A stretch of 64,000 bases of DNA from Omphalotus guepiniiformis (taxonomy: Eukaryota > Basidiomycota > Agaricomycetes > Agaricales > Omphalotaceae): the NCBI GenBank assembly GCA_028554645.1, contig JAQOOI010000014.1, positions 1 through 64,000 of the forward strand. The letters are read 5' to 3'. Below, piece after piece: positions 1 through 10,316 of the stretch (the stretch's first letter is position 1; the number at the start of each line of letters is the position of its first letter). Under the pieces are notes generated by a model. The model saw nothing but the letters and a program-made list of their open reading frames with translations. It was not told where the DNA came from and ran no database searches. A program made the translations under genes and the position numbers.

Positions 1-373
1 ATTAGGAAGTGGAAAAAAGTACAATGTGGAATTCACTATGTATCGTGATTAATTTATACACTGCTTATCGTATCATGAATTAGTGTGATACATTTTCAAT
101 AGCCTTTGTCCCTTCGACTTCGTCCTGTCCGTCGAACAAGGTGAGTGCTGATTCTGAGAAATAGCAATATTGAAGTGTTCACATCTATGTGTTGGACGAT
201 AGAGCTCGCATCTCGCCCCCACGTACTCGAGGTCACTGTCGTCGCCCGTCCTCATGTAAGATGGTACGGTATTCAATATTCAACTGCTGTTGCGCTTCAA
301 AGAACCGCGTCGGGCGTTCGGGGTTTGGTAATTTATGCTATTCAGACTCGGAGAGCTTGACGGGATTCTCTTC
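1..373. other. flank outside the inverted repeat, no gene seen
   Basis: Unique sequence to the left of the inverted repeat. No open frame with recognisable protein content was found. Homology with the right arm stops abruptly at position 374. Confidence 0.5.
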
Positions 374-549
374 ACACTGCTGGGGCCCATAGATTTTTGG
401 TGGCAAAAATGGGCGTGGCAAAAAGGAAGACAAATTTGTCAGCTTATTTTCGATAGCGCAAATATTACATTTTTGGGGCAAAAGATGCGGCAAAGAGGCG
501 GCATCTTTGCCGAATCTTTTCGGATATTATGTTTACATATATACACAAT

Positions 550-755
550 AAGAAGTGACATTTTTGCAGGCAAAAATTGAGGATAAGTATATAAGCTATT
601 GCAAGCATGAAGGGAATCATTTTTGCCTGCGAAGATGAGGATAATATAAAAACTATTTCAAGAATAAAAGGAATCATTTTTGGGCACAAAGATTGAGGAT
701 AAATATAATTTATTTCAGACAATAAAAGAATCATTTTTGCAAGAAAGGATGTAAA
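550..755. repeat. degenerate AT-rich tandem repeat, about 65-bp unit (mirror copy at 34410-34615)
   Basis: About three imperfect units. Each contains an AATCATTTTTG-like block, then a GAGGATAA block, then a TATTTCA/CTATTGCA block. The same array appears inverted near the outer end of the right arm. It is non-coding and downstream of the T5orf172 gene in both arms. Confidence 0.7.
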
Positions 756-1144
756 TTTTGCTACAATAAACAGCACCATATTTGCTCTTCTGAGTCTTCA
801 AGATACAAATCCAGTTCGAGAATTCACAAATGATTGCAAAATCAAATGATACGTTTTGTATTGCAACGAGGAGTGGACTCACACAGATAGGACCTTGAGC
901 ACTCGCAGTTGAGATAGTTTGATATATTAATTTGATATTATTCAATATATGTTTGTAACTTGGAGGCAGAGGTGTGAGCTTCAGTTCGACAAGGTCACAT
1001 TTATGATACCATGAAAGAAAAGTATGAGATACACAAGTAAAGAATAACGATACACAACTAAACAATATAGAAAGCAGGCAAAGCATTAGTAGATACAGGT
1101 CGATCAAAGCAGGAGATACAAAGCAAAAAAAACAACATTGGAAG

Positions 1145-2015
1145 TTAACCGTGCGTGGAAGTCACCAATTTCTCAAGTTCGTCCACCAGCGCCGCGATAC
1201 TCCCGTTCCATACGTCTTCCCCTTCGAATTTGAAGATTTCTCTGTGGCATCGATTACCTGATAGAGAGTCAGTTCCAGTCGGAAACAAGGAGCAGCGGTA
1301 ACGTACAATCGCCACAACGTTCTCGAGGACGCTCCGTGCACATTTCGTCCAAGATGATATGCAGAAGAGCCTCCACACGATGGGAATGTCGGCAAGGGAT
1401 AGCGTCGTACCAAAAATGTGTTTGTGACGGCTCCTGGCGCCTCCATTCTTTCTCCCGCCGCTCCGGATCGATGCTTCGCCCCACCTTCAACGTCTCCAAC
1501 CTGTCCCCGCCCTGGTCTCCGTTCGATATGCGAAACGCGTAAATTTTTCCCGGCACCTCGCTGCTTGACAGTCTCCTCATCAGGACCTCCTTGAACTTCT
1601 CTATGTTCCCATTAGTAGATGTCCAAGCCCTTCTGCTATCTCCCCAGACCCCACCTGAATCCATTTCACCACAAAATTCTCTTTGTCTTCTCTAAATGAA
1701 ACCTAGAAACACAATGAAGTCATCCAACCAACATCAACTAACCATCTTTTTTACTCACCTGAGACTCTTGTGTTTCCCTCCAATGCCAGTTGATGGTGGA
1801 TGAAGCTGAGGCAGATTTAGCACAGCCGCGACGGCGACTTCAACGAGAGCCTGCAGCACCGTGCGTTGTTGCTTATTTTTCCGAGTTGCTGGACTTTGGT
1901 GGTGGGGTGACGCGATGTTCAAGTTCGCAAAAAAGTAAAATAGAAAAGGGACTCTGTATAATAGAAAAATGCCGCGCGGCCTCTCATGTAGAGTGTAAAT
2001 ACAAAGTAGATTCAC
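1145..2015 (-). CDS. T5orf172/GIY-YIG-like domain protein, left-arm copy
   Basis: Mirror copy of the gene at 33154-34023, with the same three exons and no disabling change that I can see. Exon 1 runs from 2015, the middle exon lies around 1300-1700 and the last exon ends at 1145. The protein has the motif series of the T5orf172 domain: a KIYAF-type strand, a KVGRS-x-DPERR motif, a W-R helix, and a C-terminal CGDC/CHREIF segment. In this family these resemble the core of GIY-YIG nucleases. The host role is unknown. The gene is transcribed outward, toward the left end of the inverted repeat. Confidence 0.75.
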
Positions 2016-2509
2016 AGGCCCACAAAAAAGCGAGATACTGTACGCTTCAGTACGCCGTCACTTTCTCCCATCAACGCGTCCACTCGATACGAAAAACACC
2101 CTCATCCGCAACCTCTCCCTAATCCCCATGCTTCCAACGATTCCTCTTGTTAAGTTTGACCTTGACGCCCTCGAACTCACAGATTGCAGATATAGCATAG
2201 AGAAAGCGGTTGTCTGCGACGCTCATGACAGCGCAGAAAGCCCCGCGTGCAGATATACTAGGGACGGGACGAAACGTAGTGCATGCGGTGTACGGACGTG
2301 GGAGTACGAGCAGTAAATGAGAAATGGAGAGGGTAGATGATCCTGTCGAAAAGCTTTGATTTGAATCTGTGAAACGATCGTTCAGCATGTCGAGAGACCA
2401 CCTTTTTTGAATGATCTTGCAAAGGTGCGCGGCATGAATGTTTGTTGAGTCGAGTGAGGGAACGAGCGAATGAAGGCGGCAGCACAGCCATTGATAACGA
2501 CAATGTTTC

Positions 2510-3607
2510 GCAATGGTCCCTAACCGGCATCTTCAAATCCCCAAACTTCTCCCAAATATCTTCAATTGTATACAGCCCACGAGCGCCGTAACGAAAAGCC
2601 CGACCATCCTCACACTCGTGACAAGACCTATCGAAACGCCCGTAGCAGTGAGCCAGAACCACCAATCGAACAAGAATGAGTGGTATTGTTGGTTATGGAA
2701 CTTGGTGAGGCAGAAGACGGCGAGGAACGTGAAGAAGAGGTGCATAGAGTCGAGGAGAATAAATCGAGAGATACAAAGCCAGCCGACATCGAATAAGACC
2801 ATCATCGCAGTAAGGTGACATGCCCATTGGCTCATACCGAGCTCGACAGCCAAGAGGGACCATACCAACGCCAAACGTCACGAGCATCACCCGCATGGCG
2901 ACGTATCAGGATAAACGCTCCCAGACTTGAAATTTGAGGTAATGCGAGCCGAATTTTCCGAAATGAGCTTCGTCCCAGACGACAACGTTGGATTCGCCGA
3001 TTTTGTGGAAACCCAACGCCAAACGTCACGAGCATCACCCGCATGGCGACGTATCAGGATAAACGCTCCCAGACTTGAAATTTGAGGTAATGCGAGCCGA
3101 ATTTTCCGAAATGAGCTTCGTCCCAGACGACAACGTTGGATTCGCCGATTTTGTGGAAACGGGTGTAGCATGAGAGGAGGGTGTATATTATGGGTGGTAC
3201 GTGCTCAAGGTTCTGGAGGAAAAATTTTCTCTAGAAATAAAGAGAACGATTAGATGAATTTAATTGTCGAGAGAGATACTCACTAATGCAGTCGGAGGCA
3301 GTAAAGGGGTCTGAGGCATCCTCCCACCACTCACTACACGACGTTGCGTTGTAAACTTCCAATACACATCCTTTCCTTCGTCATCCTCATACCCTCTCAC
3401 CAAACGCTCCTTCTCCTCGTTCTCCTCGACCAAATGTCCCGGCGCTTTCGCCGTTCTTCTTCTCGTCTTTTCCTCCATATAATACGTCGGAAGATTCCTG
3501 TTCTGCGAATCCACAATAGGGTACGAAACTTCCTCAAATCCATCAGACGAAGTACGAGTGGGTGATGTGTCTTCGTTGAAATCCACCGCGACTGCCGCTG
3601 GTTTCAT
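2510..3607 (-). pseudogene. PMT4-type protein O-mannosyltransferase relic, left-arm copy
   Basis: Mirror of 31711-32660. The 5' exon and the start of the first luminal segment ([17 protein letters not shown]) can be read, followed by a stretch matching PMT transmembrane helices (around SRFILLDSM and TIEDIWEKFGDLKMP). The DVHPPLGK region expected after the first block is missing. Several indels break the frame, and the MIR domain and C-terminal helices are absent. This copy also carries a 148-bp tandem duplication inside the coding remnant that the right copy lacks. It cannot encode a working mannosyltransferase. Confidence 0.8.
2865..3160. repeat. 148-bp tandem duplication, left arm only
   Basis: Two adjacent copies, 2865-3012 and 3013-3160, look identical by eye. 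The right arm has one copy. The unit spans part of the PMT4 relic, so the duplication arose after or during the arm duplication. Confidence 0.9.
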
Positions 3608-4840
3608 ATGATGGGGGGAGGTTTGCTTTGGGTTAGGTCGGGTTATGTAGGGTCCGTGCGGTCCTTTTTTAACGCAAACAAAACTTGTTTGCCTGTACTG
3701 TTGATACACATTCAAGGATGGTTAGCATTAGCATAAGTAATCTGGATTCTGTGAGGGTAAGGAAGAGACGCACGTCTACCCATACAGAAGGAAAGCACAA
3801 TGTAGATGAATGTATTCGGAGCGGCCAGGATCTAGCGGGAAGGTTCATCGGCGTTGAGAATGGAATATCATATGGATACGAAGGATGCTAGCGGGAAGGT
3901 CGATACGAAGGATGTAGGATCATCACCGATGTCAATGCTGCAATCGCACAGTGACTACAAACAATCCAGTCAGTCAAACCACCCAACACGAAAACTTTCA
4001 ACGAATGAAACACCCACACCACACCCACACCCGAGTCATCTCCTTTCCCAATTCCCGACTTGAGCTCAGAGTCCGATTTTGAATACGAGAACATGGCTGA
4101 CCTTGAACCTTTCATGGGTGATGGCGCCAGTCCGAAGGAGAATGAGGTTGCTATGCTCTCCAAGAAGGGGGATGATATGAACAAAATCCCGACCTTGCAC
4201 CTCTGTTGCTGCGTAGGTGATAGTGAGTGATAGCAAGATCCCGGGATAGCCGACTGCAGTGAGCCGCCGAATCGTCATCGGCAGGATGAGAATGTTTTTT
4301 TTTTGGATGCGGTCCCAGGCTCCAGAGATAGTTGCTGGGAAAGATGAGCGCAAGCCCGAAGGCATCGGAGAGGTGAGGGTAGGTAGGTGGGTGAGACGGT
4401 ACAGAAACATGGGAAGTAGTGGAGTACTTGAAAACTCGTGAGGCAATCGGCTGGTTGATGGCGTAGGGGTGCGAATGAAGAGTTGGAGAAGTCGTCCTGG
4501 CAAGCCTTAAGGGCTGCTAGCCAGACTTGCTAGAACGATGGATTAACGACGTGGCTGGTGAGCCGCCAGAGGGCTCTTTGATGAGTTTCTGGTGCAATTG
4601 TCCCATTTGTCCCAGTGTTCCTGAGCACCGGTGAATTTACGTTCTTCGCAGCAACCTCCTTGATGTTGAAAAGGAGGGTAAATGGTAAATTTGCGAGAAG
4701 GCTGAGTTTGCCAGTCGTCAGCCACCATTTTGTTCAACAGGTGATTCCACGCAAAACGTTCCCCGCGGCCGGGTGCGAAATAAGTTGTTGAATCTTGATA
4801 GACTAAAATGTCTAGTCTGTACATACAGTGCTAGTTATGA

Positions 4841-6012
4841 CTACGCCGATCCAAGAGTCAACCTAATTGTTTCCTCCTCTTTTGCGCGCGCACGGACTCT
4901 CGAGTCTTTCAACCTTTGTAATCCCATTGCGATGCTCTTCATATGGACTTCAGCCGACATGAACTCCCCCAACTGGGCTTCTACAAACCTCTCCCTCAAG
5001 TCCTCCACATCATCGCTGAGGGCCCTTAAGGTCTGCAGTGCCAGCACAAACGCGTGCCAAAGCCTCTTTGCGATACTCTCCTAACCCCTTGAGCAGTGCG
5101 AGATGGTCTTCAAAACCCTTCAGCTTGCGCCTATTCCCGCCCAGCATAGTCCAAAGTTCAGACAGAATCTCCGATCTAGCAGCAGAGACACTTGAACCTT
5201 CGCGGCAGAAGAGTTCATGTAATAGGGACAACTGCTCTTCCAGTTTTTCGGTTCTTGCTAGTTGTCCCTCGGCTTCCAAAATGAGGCGCTGAGTGATTGC
5301 GGAGAGAAACTCCACAGCTTCTACGAACTGCGTCTTAACGATCTGGTCGGTCGACTGCTTGGGGCGGGCTGATATCAAGGTATAGCGGCTTTGGGGGCTC
5401 GGAGCTGCTTCAATGGAATGTAAAGCGAAATCGTGATATGCGATTATTCTGCAATTTCAATATCATGAGTATTAAATCCAGGAATTGCTTGCTAACGCCA
5501 CATACTTATCCACTGCACCTTCTACTTTCGAACCTAGCTTCTGCAAGCCGCGTCCAGTTGCACGCGCCTCCTTGACAAAGTCAGTCAGGGCTCCAACTGC
5601 AGAAATGTGTAAGCAGCGTGTCTAATGCAAGAACAGAACTGCAAACCGATATGATCCTTGCTAGTTAGTTGGCTCAACCGAACAAGAGTGATGAGGTCTG
5701 AAGTTGCCATCTCAGCCCTCTTTATGTCCCAGGCTAACCTGGAACCACCAGTGAACGTGTTTAAAAGTTGGTCGAAAGTCGTGGACTGAGCATCCATAAG
5801 TTTTGGATAGTCGGCCCATTGCACAGACCTTTCGGTGGTGCTGCAGCTTACGGCAAAGGCTGGTTCATGGCAAAGGCTGGTTCTGCTTATGACCGGTAGA
5901 GTACACAGCGGTGCTAAGGCAGAACCAAAAGTGGCAGAAACTCTTCCCATGAAGAAAGGAAACAGCCATATCTCGATAGCGAGAAACGCTACCATCATTG
6001 ACAGAGGTGCGC
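4841..6012 (-). pseudogene. membrane/coiled-coil protein, left-arm copy, 3' part
   Basis: Mirror of the intact gene at 29192-30477. Two lesions are visible. The retrotransposon at 6013-20374 is inserted in exon 1, separating the first roughly 38 codons, which lie at 20375-20493. One extra base in an A-run near 5047 shifts the frame in the last exon, where the intact copy reads through. Everything else, including both short introns, matches the right-arm copy. The homopolymer lesion could be a sequence error; the retrotransposon insertion is not. Confidence 0.85.
6009..6012. other. target-site duplication GCGC (second copy 20375-20378)
   Basis: GCGC precedes the 5' LTR and follows the 3' LTR. 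The empty site in the right arm (29307-29310) has it once, which fixes the duplication at four bases. Confidence 0.9.
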
Positions 6013-6649
6013 TGATACGACCGCGGTAATACCACTACCATTTTCGGCCTCGCAGGATTGATCACTCCAGTACAAACCTACTAAGTACACTGTATAGTCC
6101 TAAGTTCCGCGGTGTATTACGCACATTCAACCACTAGTATATGTGTACAAAGGTGTACAAGACTGTAGAACGGCACTAAATGGGTCTTCTCAGTGTAGGT
6201 ATTACCTAAGTATGCACTCAAGTAAAGTGTCGCGGCACTTGTTCTAAGGTCCGACGTGTATAACTTGATGGCCCCAATACTGTATAAACCAACGCGTAGG
6301 TAACAAAGTACCGCGGCACTACTCAGAGGGCCAGACTTAGAAACCATGTAGCAGTAGCTCCGTGCACTAGTCATATCTAATGACCACTGATTGAGCCACA
6401 GAAGGGTCTAGACGTACGATGTAACACGAAGTACTTCCGACGACGCGGAAGTAGAACACGTAAGGAGACACAGTTTAGCGAACTATCGCGATACTTTCTA
6501 AAAGCGGCAAGATTATAGCCCGATATAAGATACCCTGTTACCGCGTACTATACTTCATCCCTACCTTACGCGGTGCACCATATGCACCATATATCTCATA
6601 ACTGTCAAGTATCGCGACATTTGTTTGTACTATGTAAATAGAAATACTG

Positions 6650-6657
6650 TATATAAG
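6650..6657 (+). promoter_or_regulatory. TATA box of the LTR promoter
   Basis: TATATAAG in the 5' LTR. Transcription would be expected to begin about 25-35 nt downstream, which divides the LTR into U3 of about 670 bp and R-U5 of about 570 bp. The start site is inferred. Confidence 0.6.
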
Positions 6658-6819
6658 AAATAGAATCTGGGCAAGGAAGGATAGGTTCCCGAGCCCCCCA
6701 TAGAGCTAATAGCATTTGTGTGTGGAAAAGCTTAAGTCCCTCTGAGTGATTAGAAGTTTTAAAGTGTTAACCGTCGCGTTAGTTCATAAGTCAGTGTGCC
6801 TAAGTGTTTACAAGCGGGA

Positions 6820-6970
6820 TCGTCTGGTACCGCGGAGCCTGTGTGTGTAGTGCGAATAAGAGTGGATCGTCTGGTCACTCGTTGAACTCGTCGTCTGGCA
6901 GTTCTGAAATCCTCCTATACCCAACTCCACTAAGTGAGAAGTCGTCTGGCATCTCCCAACAATCGTCTGG
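6820..6970 (+). repeat. five dispersed copies of TCGTCTGG in R-U5
   Basis: Copies start at 6820, 6867, 6891, 6942 and 6963, and again at the matching positions of the 3' LTR. They lie in the untranslated leader of the predicted genomic RNA. The function is unknown; RNA packaging or protein binding would fit the position. Confidence 0.7.
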
Positions 6971-7253
6971 TTGTTGTATCGTTTGTAGTCACTGGTCGCG
7001 GTGATTTGTTAAAGTTACGCGTTAGTTTGTTTGAGTGGTGTGTAGCATAGAGTTATCTGTGCCGCGTCGGTTTTGACTGTGTCTCCGCGTTCCTCTTACA
7101 ACAACCTTATTCGCTTCACAGAGTTTGTTAGTCCCCCAAACCCCACGAACTTAAAAGTCTTTGTGTGTTGTGTGTGTGTTTTGAGTGCTTGATAGATTCA
7201 TTCGAGTTAGTTAGTACTTCTTCTCATTCATACCCCATACCAAGCACATCATC

Positions 7254-7270
7254 TGGAGCCCACCGCGAGG
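7254..7270 (+). other. candidate tRNA primer-binding site
   Basis: TGGAGCCCACCGCGAGG begins two bases after the 5' LTR. A TGG start is expected for pairing with a tRNA CCA end. I could not name the tRNA. Confidence 0.55.
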
Positions 7271-7332
7271 GGTTTCTGATTAATAAACTAAGTAAAGTGT
7301 TTTAGGTTTCGTACGAGACCGAAGAGTTATAG

Positions 7333-9102
7333 TCGCGGTTGTCTAACCAACAATCAGACAAAACGTCTAGGCGAAGTTCACGGCCTTCAACGGTAGAGAA
7401 TACCAGAGAGTCGTTAGCACGTGCAAAGGCAATCAAAAGAGTTAGTAGCTACAGGAAGTCACATCCTGAAGTTGTTGCTCAACCCCGAGAATCGATTAAC
7501 GTAGTTGACGCGGAAGATTCGAGTATTAGACAGTCGCGGAACTTTGACGAAGAACTATCTGATTACGGAGAAGGTACTTCAATTCAATTTCCTAGGCCAG
7601 ACCCACCGTCGCGTCGAAACTCAGTAGTCCCACCAACTATTGATAGACATTCTCATTCGGACGAGGAACTATCCGAAGTCCACACACTTCTATTTGATTT
7701 ACATATTTCACCGAACTCTGCACCTATTTTACCTATAATTCAAGAAAATATCATAAAAATGCCGGCTATGGATAAGATTCCGAGGAGAAGAGAACGTGGA
7801 GCACCAGATTTGCGTCGCGATCATGATGTAGACGACGTCAGAGACTATCTGGGGGAGATTGAGGATATTATCCAAGATTTCAAAATAGAGGAAGAAGCGG
7901 ATAAGAAATCAGTCGCGTTGCGTTACCTACCCGCAACTATAAGAGAACAATGGAAGGCGTTGCCTACATACGAGAAAGAGGAAGGGACGTTTATCGAGTT
8001 CCGCGACGAGATTTTGAAGAGTTATGATGGAGGATCGGACGAGGGAACTTTCTCCTTCGCAAAATTTGAAAGAGCCGCGAAGAAGTATAAGAATATAACG
8101 ATGGAAGATCTCGAAGATGTATTAAGAATGAGGAATACCCTACGGCCGTTCCTTAAGCACTACACTACGACCGCGTTGTATACTAACAGAGAAATTGTCA
8201 GAGTCCTCCGCGGAATGTTTGAAGATGAATTTTGGAGATCCATCACGTTGACTTTGAAGTTACAAAAGCGTGCGAACCCACCTGCAGAAGCTAGACCGCG
8301 AGATGATGCCTATACAGCAGAAGAGATTCTGGACGAGGCAGAATTTAACGCGAGATCTCAGGTTGAGGAAGTAATTAGTCTTGGGAACGTAAGGGCCGCG
8401 AAGGAAGATAGAGGAAAGAGGGTAGAAAAAGTGAAGCATGAGCAAACGGAAGGATGGGTGGCGGAATTGAAAGATCTAATCACGATCCAAACAAAGAACC
8501 TTACCCAGAGAGCCGCGAGAGAAGAAGAAATGATGGGTAAACTGCTAGAGCAATTAAAGCTCGCGGCACCTGGAACGAGTAGCGGTACCAGGCATCCAGA
8601 ACGTATACCATATATGGCGCCGCGGGACTATGGGAGAACCGCGTTGAATGACAACCGTCCCGACTACTTTCGAGCCGCGACGTGTTGGTTCTGTGGCTTA
8701 AACGGACATATGGCAGGGCAATGTATGGTACGCAAGCAGTACGTAGATGATGGAAAGATCATTTTGAAAGAAGGGATCACTTGTATGCCAGATGGAGAGC
8801 CAGTAGCACAGAAAGCTCCAAATGGGCCTCCTCAGAAAGACTTTGTAGATCGAAGACTGTCTGAAAAGAAAGTACAAGCTTCTCAGGTTGAGGTACTACA
8901 GATGCAACTAGAGGAGGTCGAGTCGTACAATAAACAGTACACTAGAGTTTGGCAAGAATACGAAGAGGCGAAGCGTGCTCAAGAAAGGGTGTTAGAATCC
9001 AATCTCAGCGCGGCCTATATTCGAGGGTCGGCAAGAGATTCAATAAGTAACGTGGCAGTTAGTAACAATGAGAAAGGAAGGTTCGAGGAGGGTTTTCGGT
9101 AA
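7333..9102 (+). CDS. gag: gag polyprotein with zinc knuckle
   Basis: Open from just after a TAG at 7330 to the TAA at 9100. The first ATG in any frame is at 7759 (A at -3), which would give a 447-aa Gag. The 142 codons before it are open, in frame and protein-like but contain no ATG, so a longer form would need a non-AUG start; an ACG at 7363 with A at -3 is one candidate. A retrotransposon capsid-like helical region follows the ATG. Near 8683 there is a CX2CX4HX4C zinc knuckle (CWFCGLNGHMAGQC), the nucleic-acid-binding motif of Gag. The frame ends just after a GGGTTTT heptamer at 9090-9096, and the protease frame is -1 relative to it. Confidence 0.88.
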   Translation, partial: SRLSNQQSDKTSRRSSRPSTVENTRESLARAKAIKRVSSYRKSHPEVVAQPRESINVVDAEDSSIRQSRNFDEELSDYGEGTSIQFPRPDPPSRRNSVVPPTIDRHSHSDEELSEVHTLLFDLHISPNSAPILPIIQENIIKMPAMDKIPRRRERGAPDLRRDHDVDDVRDYLGEIEDIIQDFKIEEEADKKSVALRYLPATIREQWKALPTYEKEEGTFIEFRDEILKSYDGGSDEGTFSFAKFERAAKKYKNITMEDLEDVLRMRNTLRPFLKHYTTTALYTNREIVRVLRGMFEDEFWRSITLTLKLQKRANPPAEARPRDDAYTAEEILDEAEFNARSQVEEVISLGNVRAAKEDRGKRVEKVKHEQTEGWVAELKDLITIQTKNLTQRAAREEEMMGKLLEQLKLAAPGTSSGTRHPERIPYMAPRDYGRTALNDNRPDYFRAATCWFCGLNGHMAGQCMVRKQYVDDGKIILKEGITCMPDGEPVAQKAPNGPPQKDFVDRRLSEKKVQASQVEVLQMQLEEVESYNKQYTRVWQEYEEAKRAQERVLESNLSAAYIRGSARDSISNVAVSNNEKGRFEEGFR

Positions 9103-10316
9103 GTTCGAGGATGGAAAGCCAGGCCCCTACAAAAGAGAAAAATCCTGTTAGGGCCGCGGCACCTGAGAATGATACTGAAAACAAGGGTAATGAACGACGG
9201 TTGTGGAAAGAAAAGGACGCGGAACCTGAAAAGGACGCGAGCCTAGAGAAAGATAAGTATAAGGAGTTAGTCAGGAAAGAAAAACGTTTGAGATTCGATG
9301 GTGTCGAGATGCCTCCACTACCTACCGTAGTGAAGAAGAGCCGCGTACCAGAGGTTCCTTACGCAAACGTACCTGATGTGTCGTATTCGCCAACTGTGCA
9401 AGAGAAACTGAAAGCTCAGAAAGAGCGGTTAGAGAACCCGAGGGGGATAATTTGGAAGACAAGGAATGAGAAGGCCACGGAGTCTCCTGTTATTCCGTTA
9501 ACTAAACATCCTAACACGGAAGAAACAGTAGTGGAATCAGAAATTTCACTCAGAGGAACAATCAAGTCAAGAGTCAAATTGAAGCCTGAAGAGACCGCGG
9601 GAGGTTTGAGAGAGATCCTAGCCAAAAGCCCCCTATTACCTTTTAGTGAGGAAAATGTAGGAGAGGTTCACGTAACAGCAAATACAGTCGCGTTAGCTGA
9701 CCTTAATGTCACCGCGGAAGTTTTTGTTCTGAAACAGGCGGAAGGAGACCTTCCAGCAGGAGCGGTTGTGATTAGTGATCCAGTTGAACAGTACGTGGAA
9801 AGCCTGGGAAGCAAAGATAACCCAATTCAGATCTACGTGGCAAGAGATTCAGAGTCGCTTCGATGCGTGTATCCTTTGGTAAATGGTACCGCGAAGATCG
9901 AAAGTCTACTAGACTCGGGTTCACAGATTATCTCTACATCGGAGAAAAGAGCTCGCGAAGCAGGTTTATCGTGGGACCCGGACATAGTAATCTTTATGCA
10001 ATCGGCTAACAAGGGTGTTGAGAAGTCTTTGGGATTGGCGCGTAATGTACCATTCTTACTAGGCGGAATCACCGTGTACTTACAAGTACACGTAATTCGA
10101 GACCCCGCGTATGAATTGCTACTGGGACGGCCTTTTGACACGATCACGGAGAGTTTAGTGGATAATCATGCAGATGGAACGCAGGACCTCGTTATTCAGG
10201 ACCCTAACACTAAGAAGCGAGCTGTTGTACCTACCTATGAGCGAGGGAAAGGTTCTGTACCTATAAGCAAAGACAAGGAACAGACTCAGGGTTTTTCAGC
10301 AGCTTCGAGGAATTGA
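9072..10316 (+). CDS. pro: aspartic protease domain ORF
   Basis: The frame is open from 9072, overlapping the gag end, to TGA at 10314-10316. An ATG exists at 9111, but the frame is also reachable by -1 slippage at 9090-9096. The N-terminal 150 or so residues are charged and lysine/glutamate rich. The retropepsin active-site motif LLDSGSQ lies near 9912, followed by LLLGRPF, a typical flap/C-terminal signature of retroelement proteases. The product would cleave Gag and Pol polyproteins inside particles. Its end overlaps the pol frame, again -1, with the same GGGTTTT heptamer at 10289-10295. Confidence 0.88.
   Translation, partial: ERKVRGGFSVSSRMESQAPTKEKNPVRAAAPENDTENKGNERRLWKEKDAEPEKDASLEKDKYKELVRKEKRLRFDGVEMPPLPTVVKKSRVPEVPYANVPDVSYSPTVQEKLKAQKERLENPRGIIWKTRNEKATESPVIPLTKHPNTEETVVESEISLRGTIKSRVKLKPEETAGGLREILAKSPLLPFSEENVGEVHVTANTVALADLNVTAEVFVLKQAEGDLPAGAVVISDPVEQYVESLGSKDNPIQIYVARDSESLRCVYPLVNGTAKIESLLDSGSQIISTSEKRAREAGLSWDPDIVIFMQSANKGVEKSLGLARNVPFLLGGITVYLQVHVIRDPAYELLLGRPFDTITESLVDNHADGTQDLVIQDPNTKKRAVVPTYERGKGSVPISKDKEQTQGFSAASRN
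9090..9096 (+). promoter_or_regulatory. -1 ribosomal frameshift site gag to protease (GGGTTTT)
   Basis: Read in the gag frame as G GGT TTT, which is the X XXY YYZ register. The gag stop follows one codon later. TTCGAGGA occurs at 9082 and again at 9104, 8 nt past the heptamer. Confidence 0.75.
10289..10295 (+). promoter_or_regulatory. -1 ribosomal frameshift site protease to pol (GGGTTTT)
   Basis: The same heptamer, read in the protease frame as G GGT TTT. TTCGAGGA follows at 10304, and a perfect hairpin TTGATC-CCA-GATCAA spans 10313-10327. The protease stop TGA lies inside that hairpin. Confidence 0.75.

Larger units (their letters stand above)
374..6012 (+). repeat. left arm of 8-kb inverted repeat, outer part
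   Basis: Reverse complement of the right arm, pairing 374 with 34793 and 6012 with about 29307. Identity is very high: only scattered substitutions (for example in the regions of 2270, 3470 and 4120) and a few 1-2 nt indels were noticed. The one large internal difference is an extra 148-bp tandem copy at 2865-3160. The arm is cut at 6012 by a retrotransposon and resumes at 20375. No target-site duplication flanks the outer ends, so I do not call it a transposon terminal repeat. Confidence 0.95.
6013..7251 (+). repeat. 5' LTR of the large retrotransposon
   Basis: 1239 bp, from TGATACGA to CACATCA. All landmarks map to the 3' LTR with a constant offset of 13,123. It holds a TATA box at 6650-6657 and, downstream, five copies of TCGTCTGG between 6820 and 6970. 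The CGCG tetranucleotide occurs about 16 times. Confidence 0.96.

Noticed and set aside
6117..6374. Antisense 85-codon ORF with an ATG in each LTR
   Set aside because: No recognisable motif, sits in the presumed U3 region, and could easily arise by chance.
6804..7004. Plus-strand ORF in the LTR (Ser-Ser-Gly-rich)
   Set aside because: It lacks an ATG and its composition is only the TCGTCTGG repeat read in frame.
10313..10315. TTG at the beginning of pol as a true start codon
   Set aside because: The frame is open upstream to the slippery heptamer, and the protease frame overlaps; frameshifting explains it without a non-AUG start.
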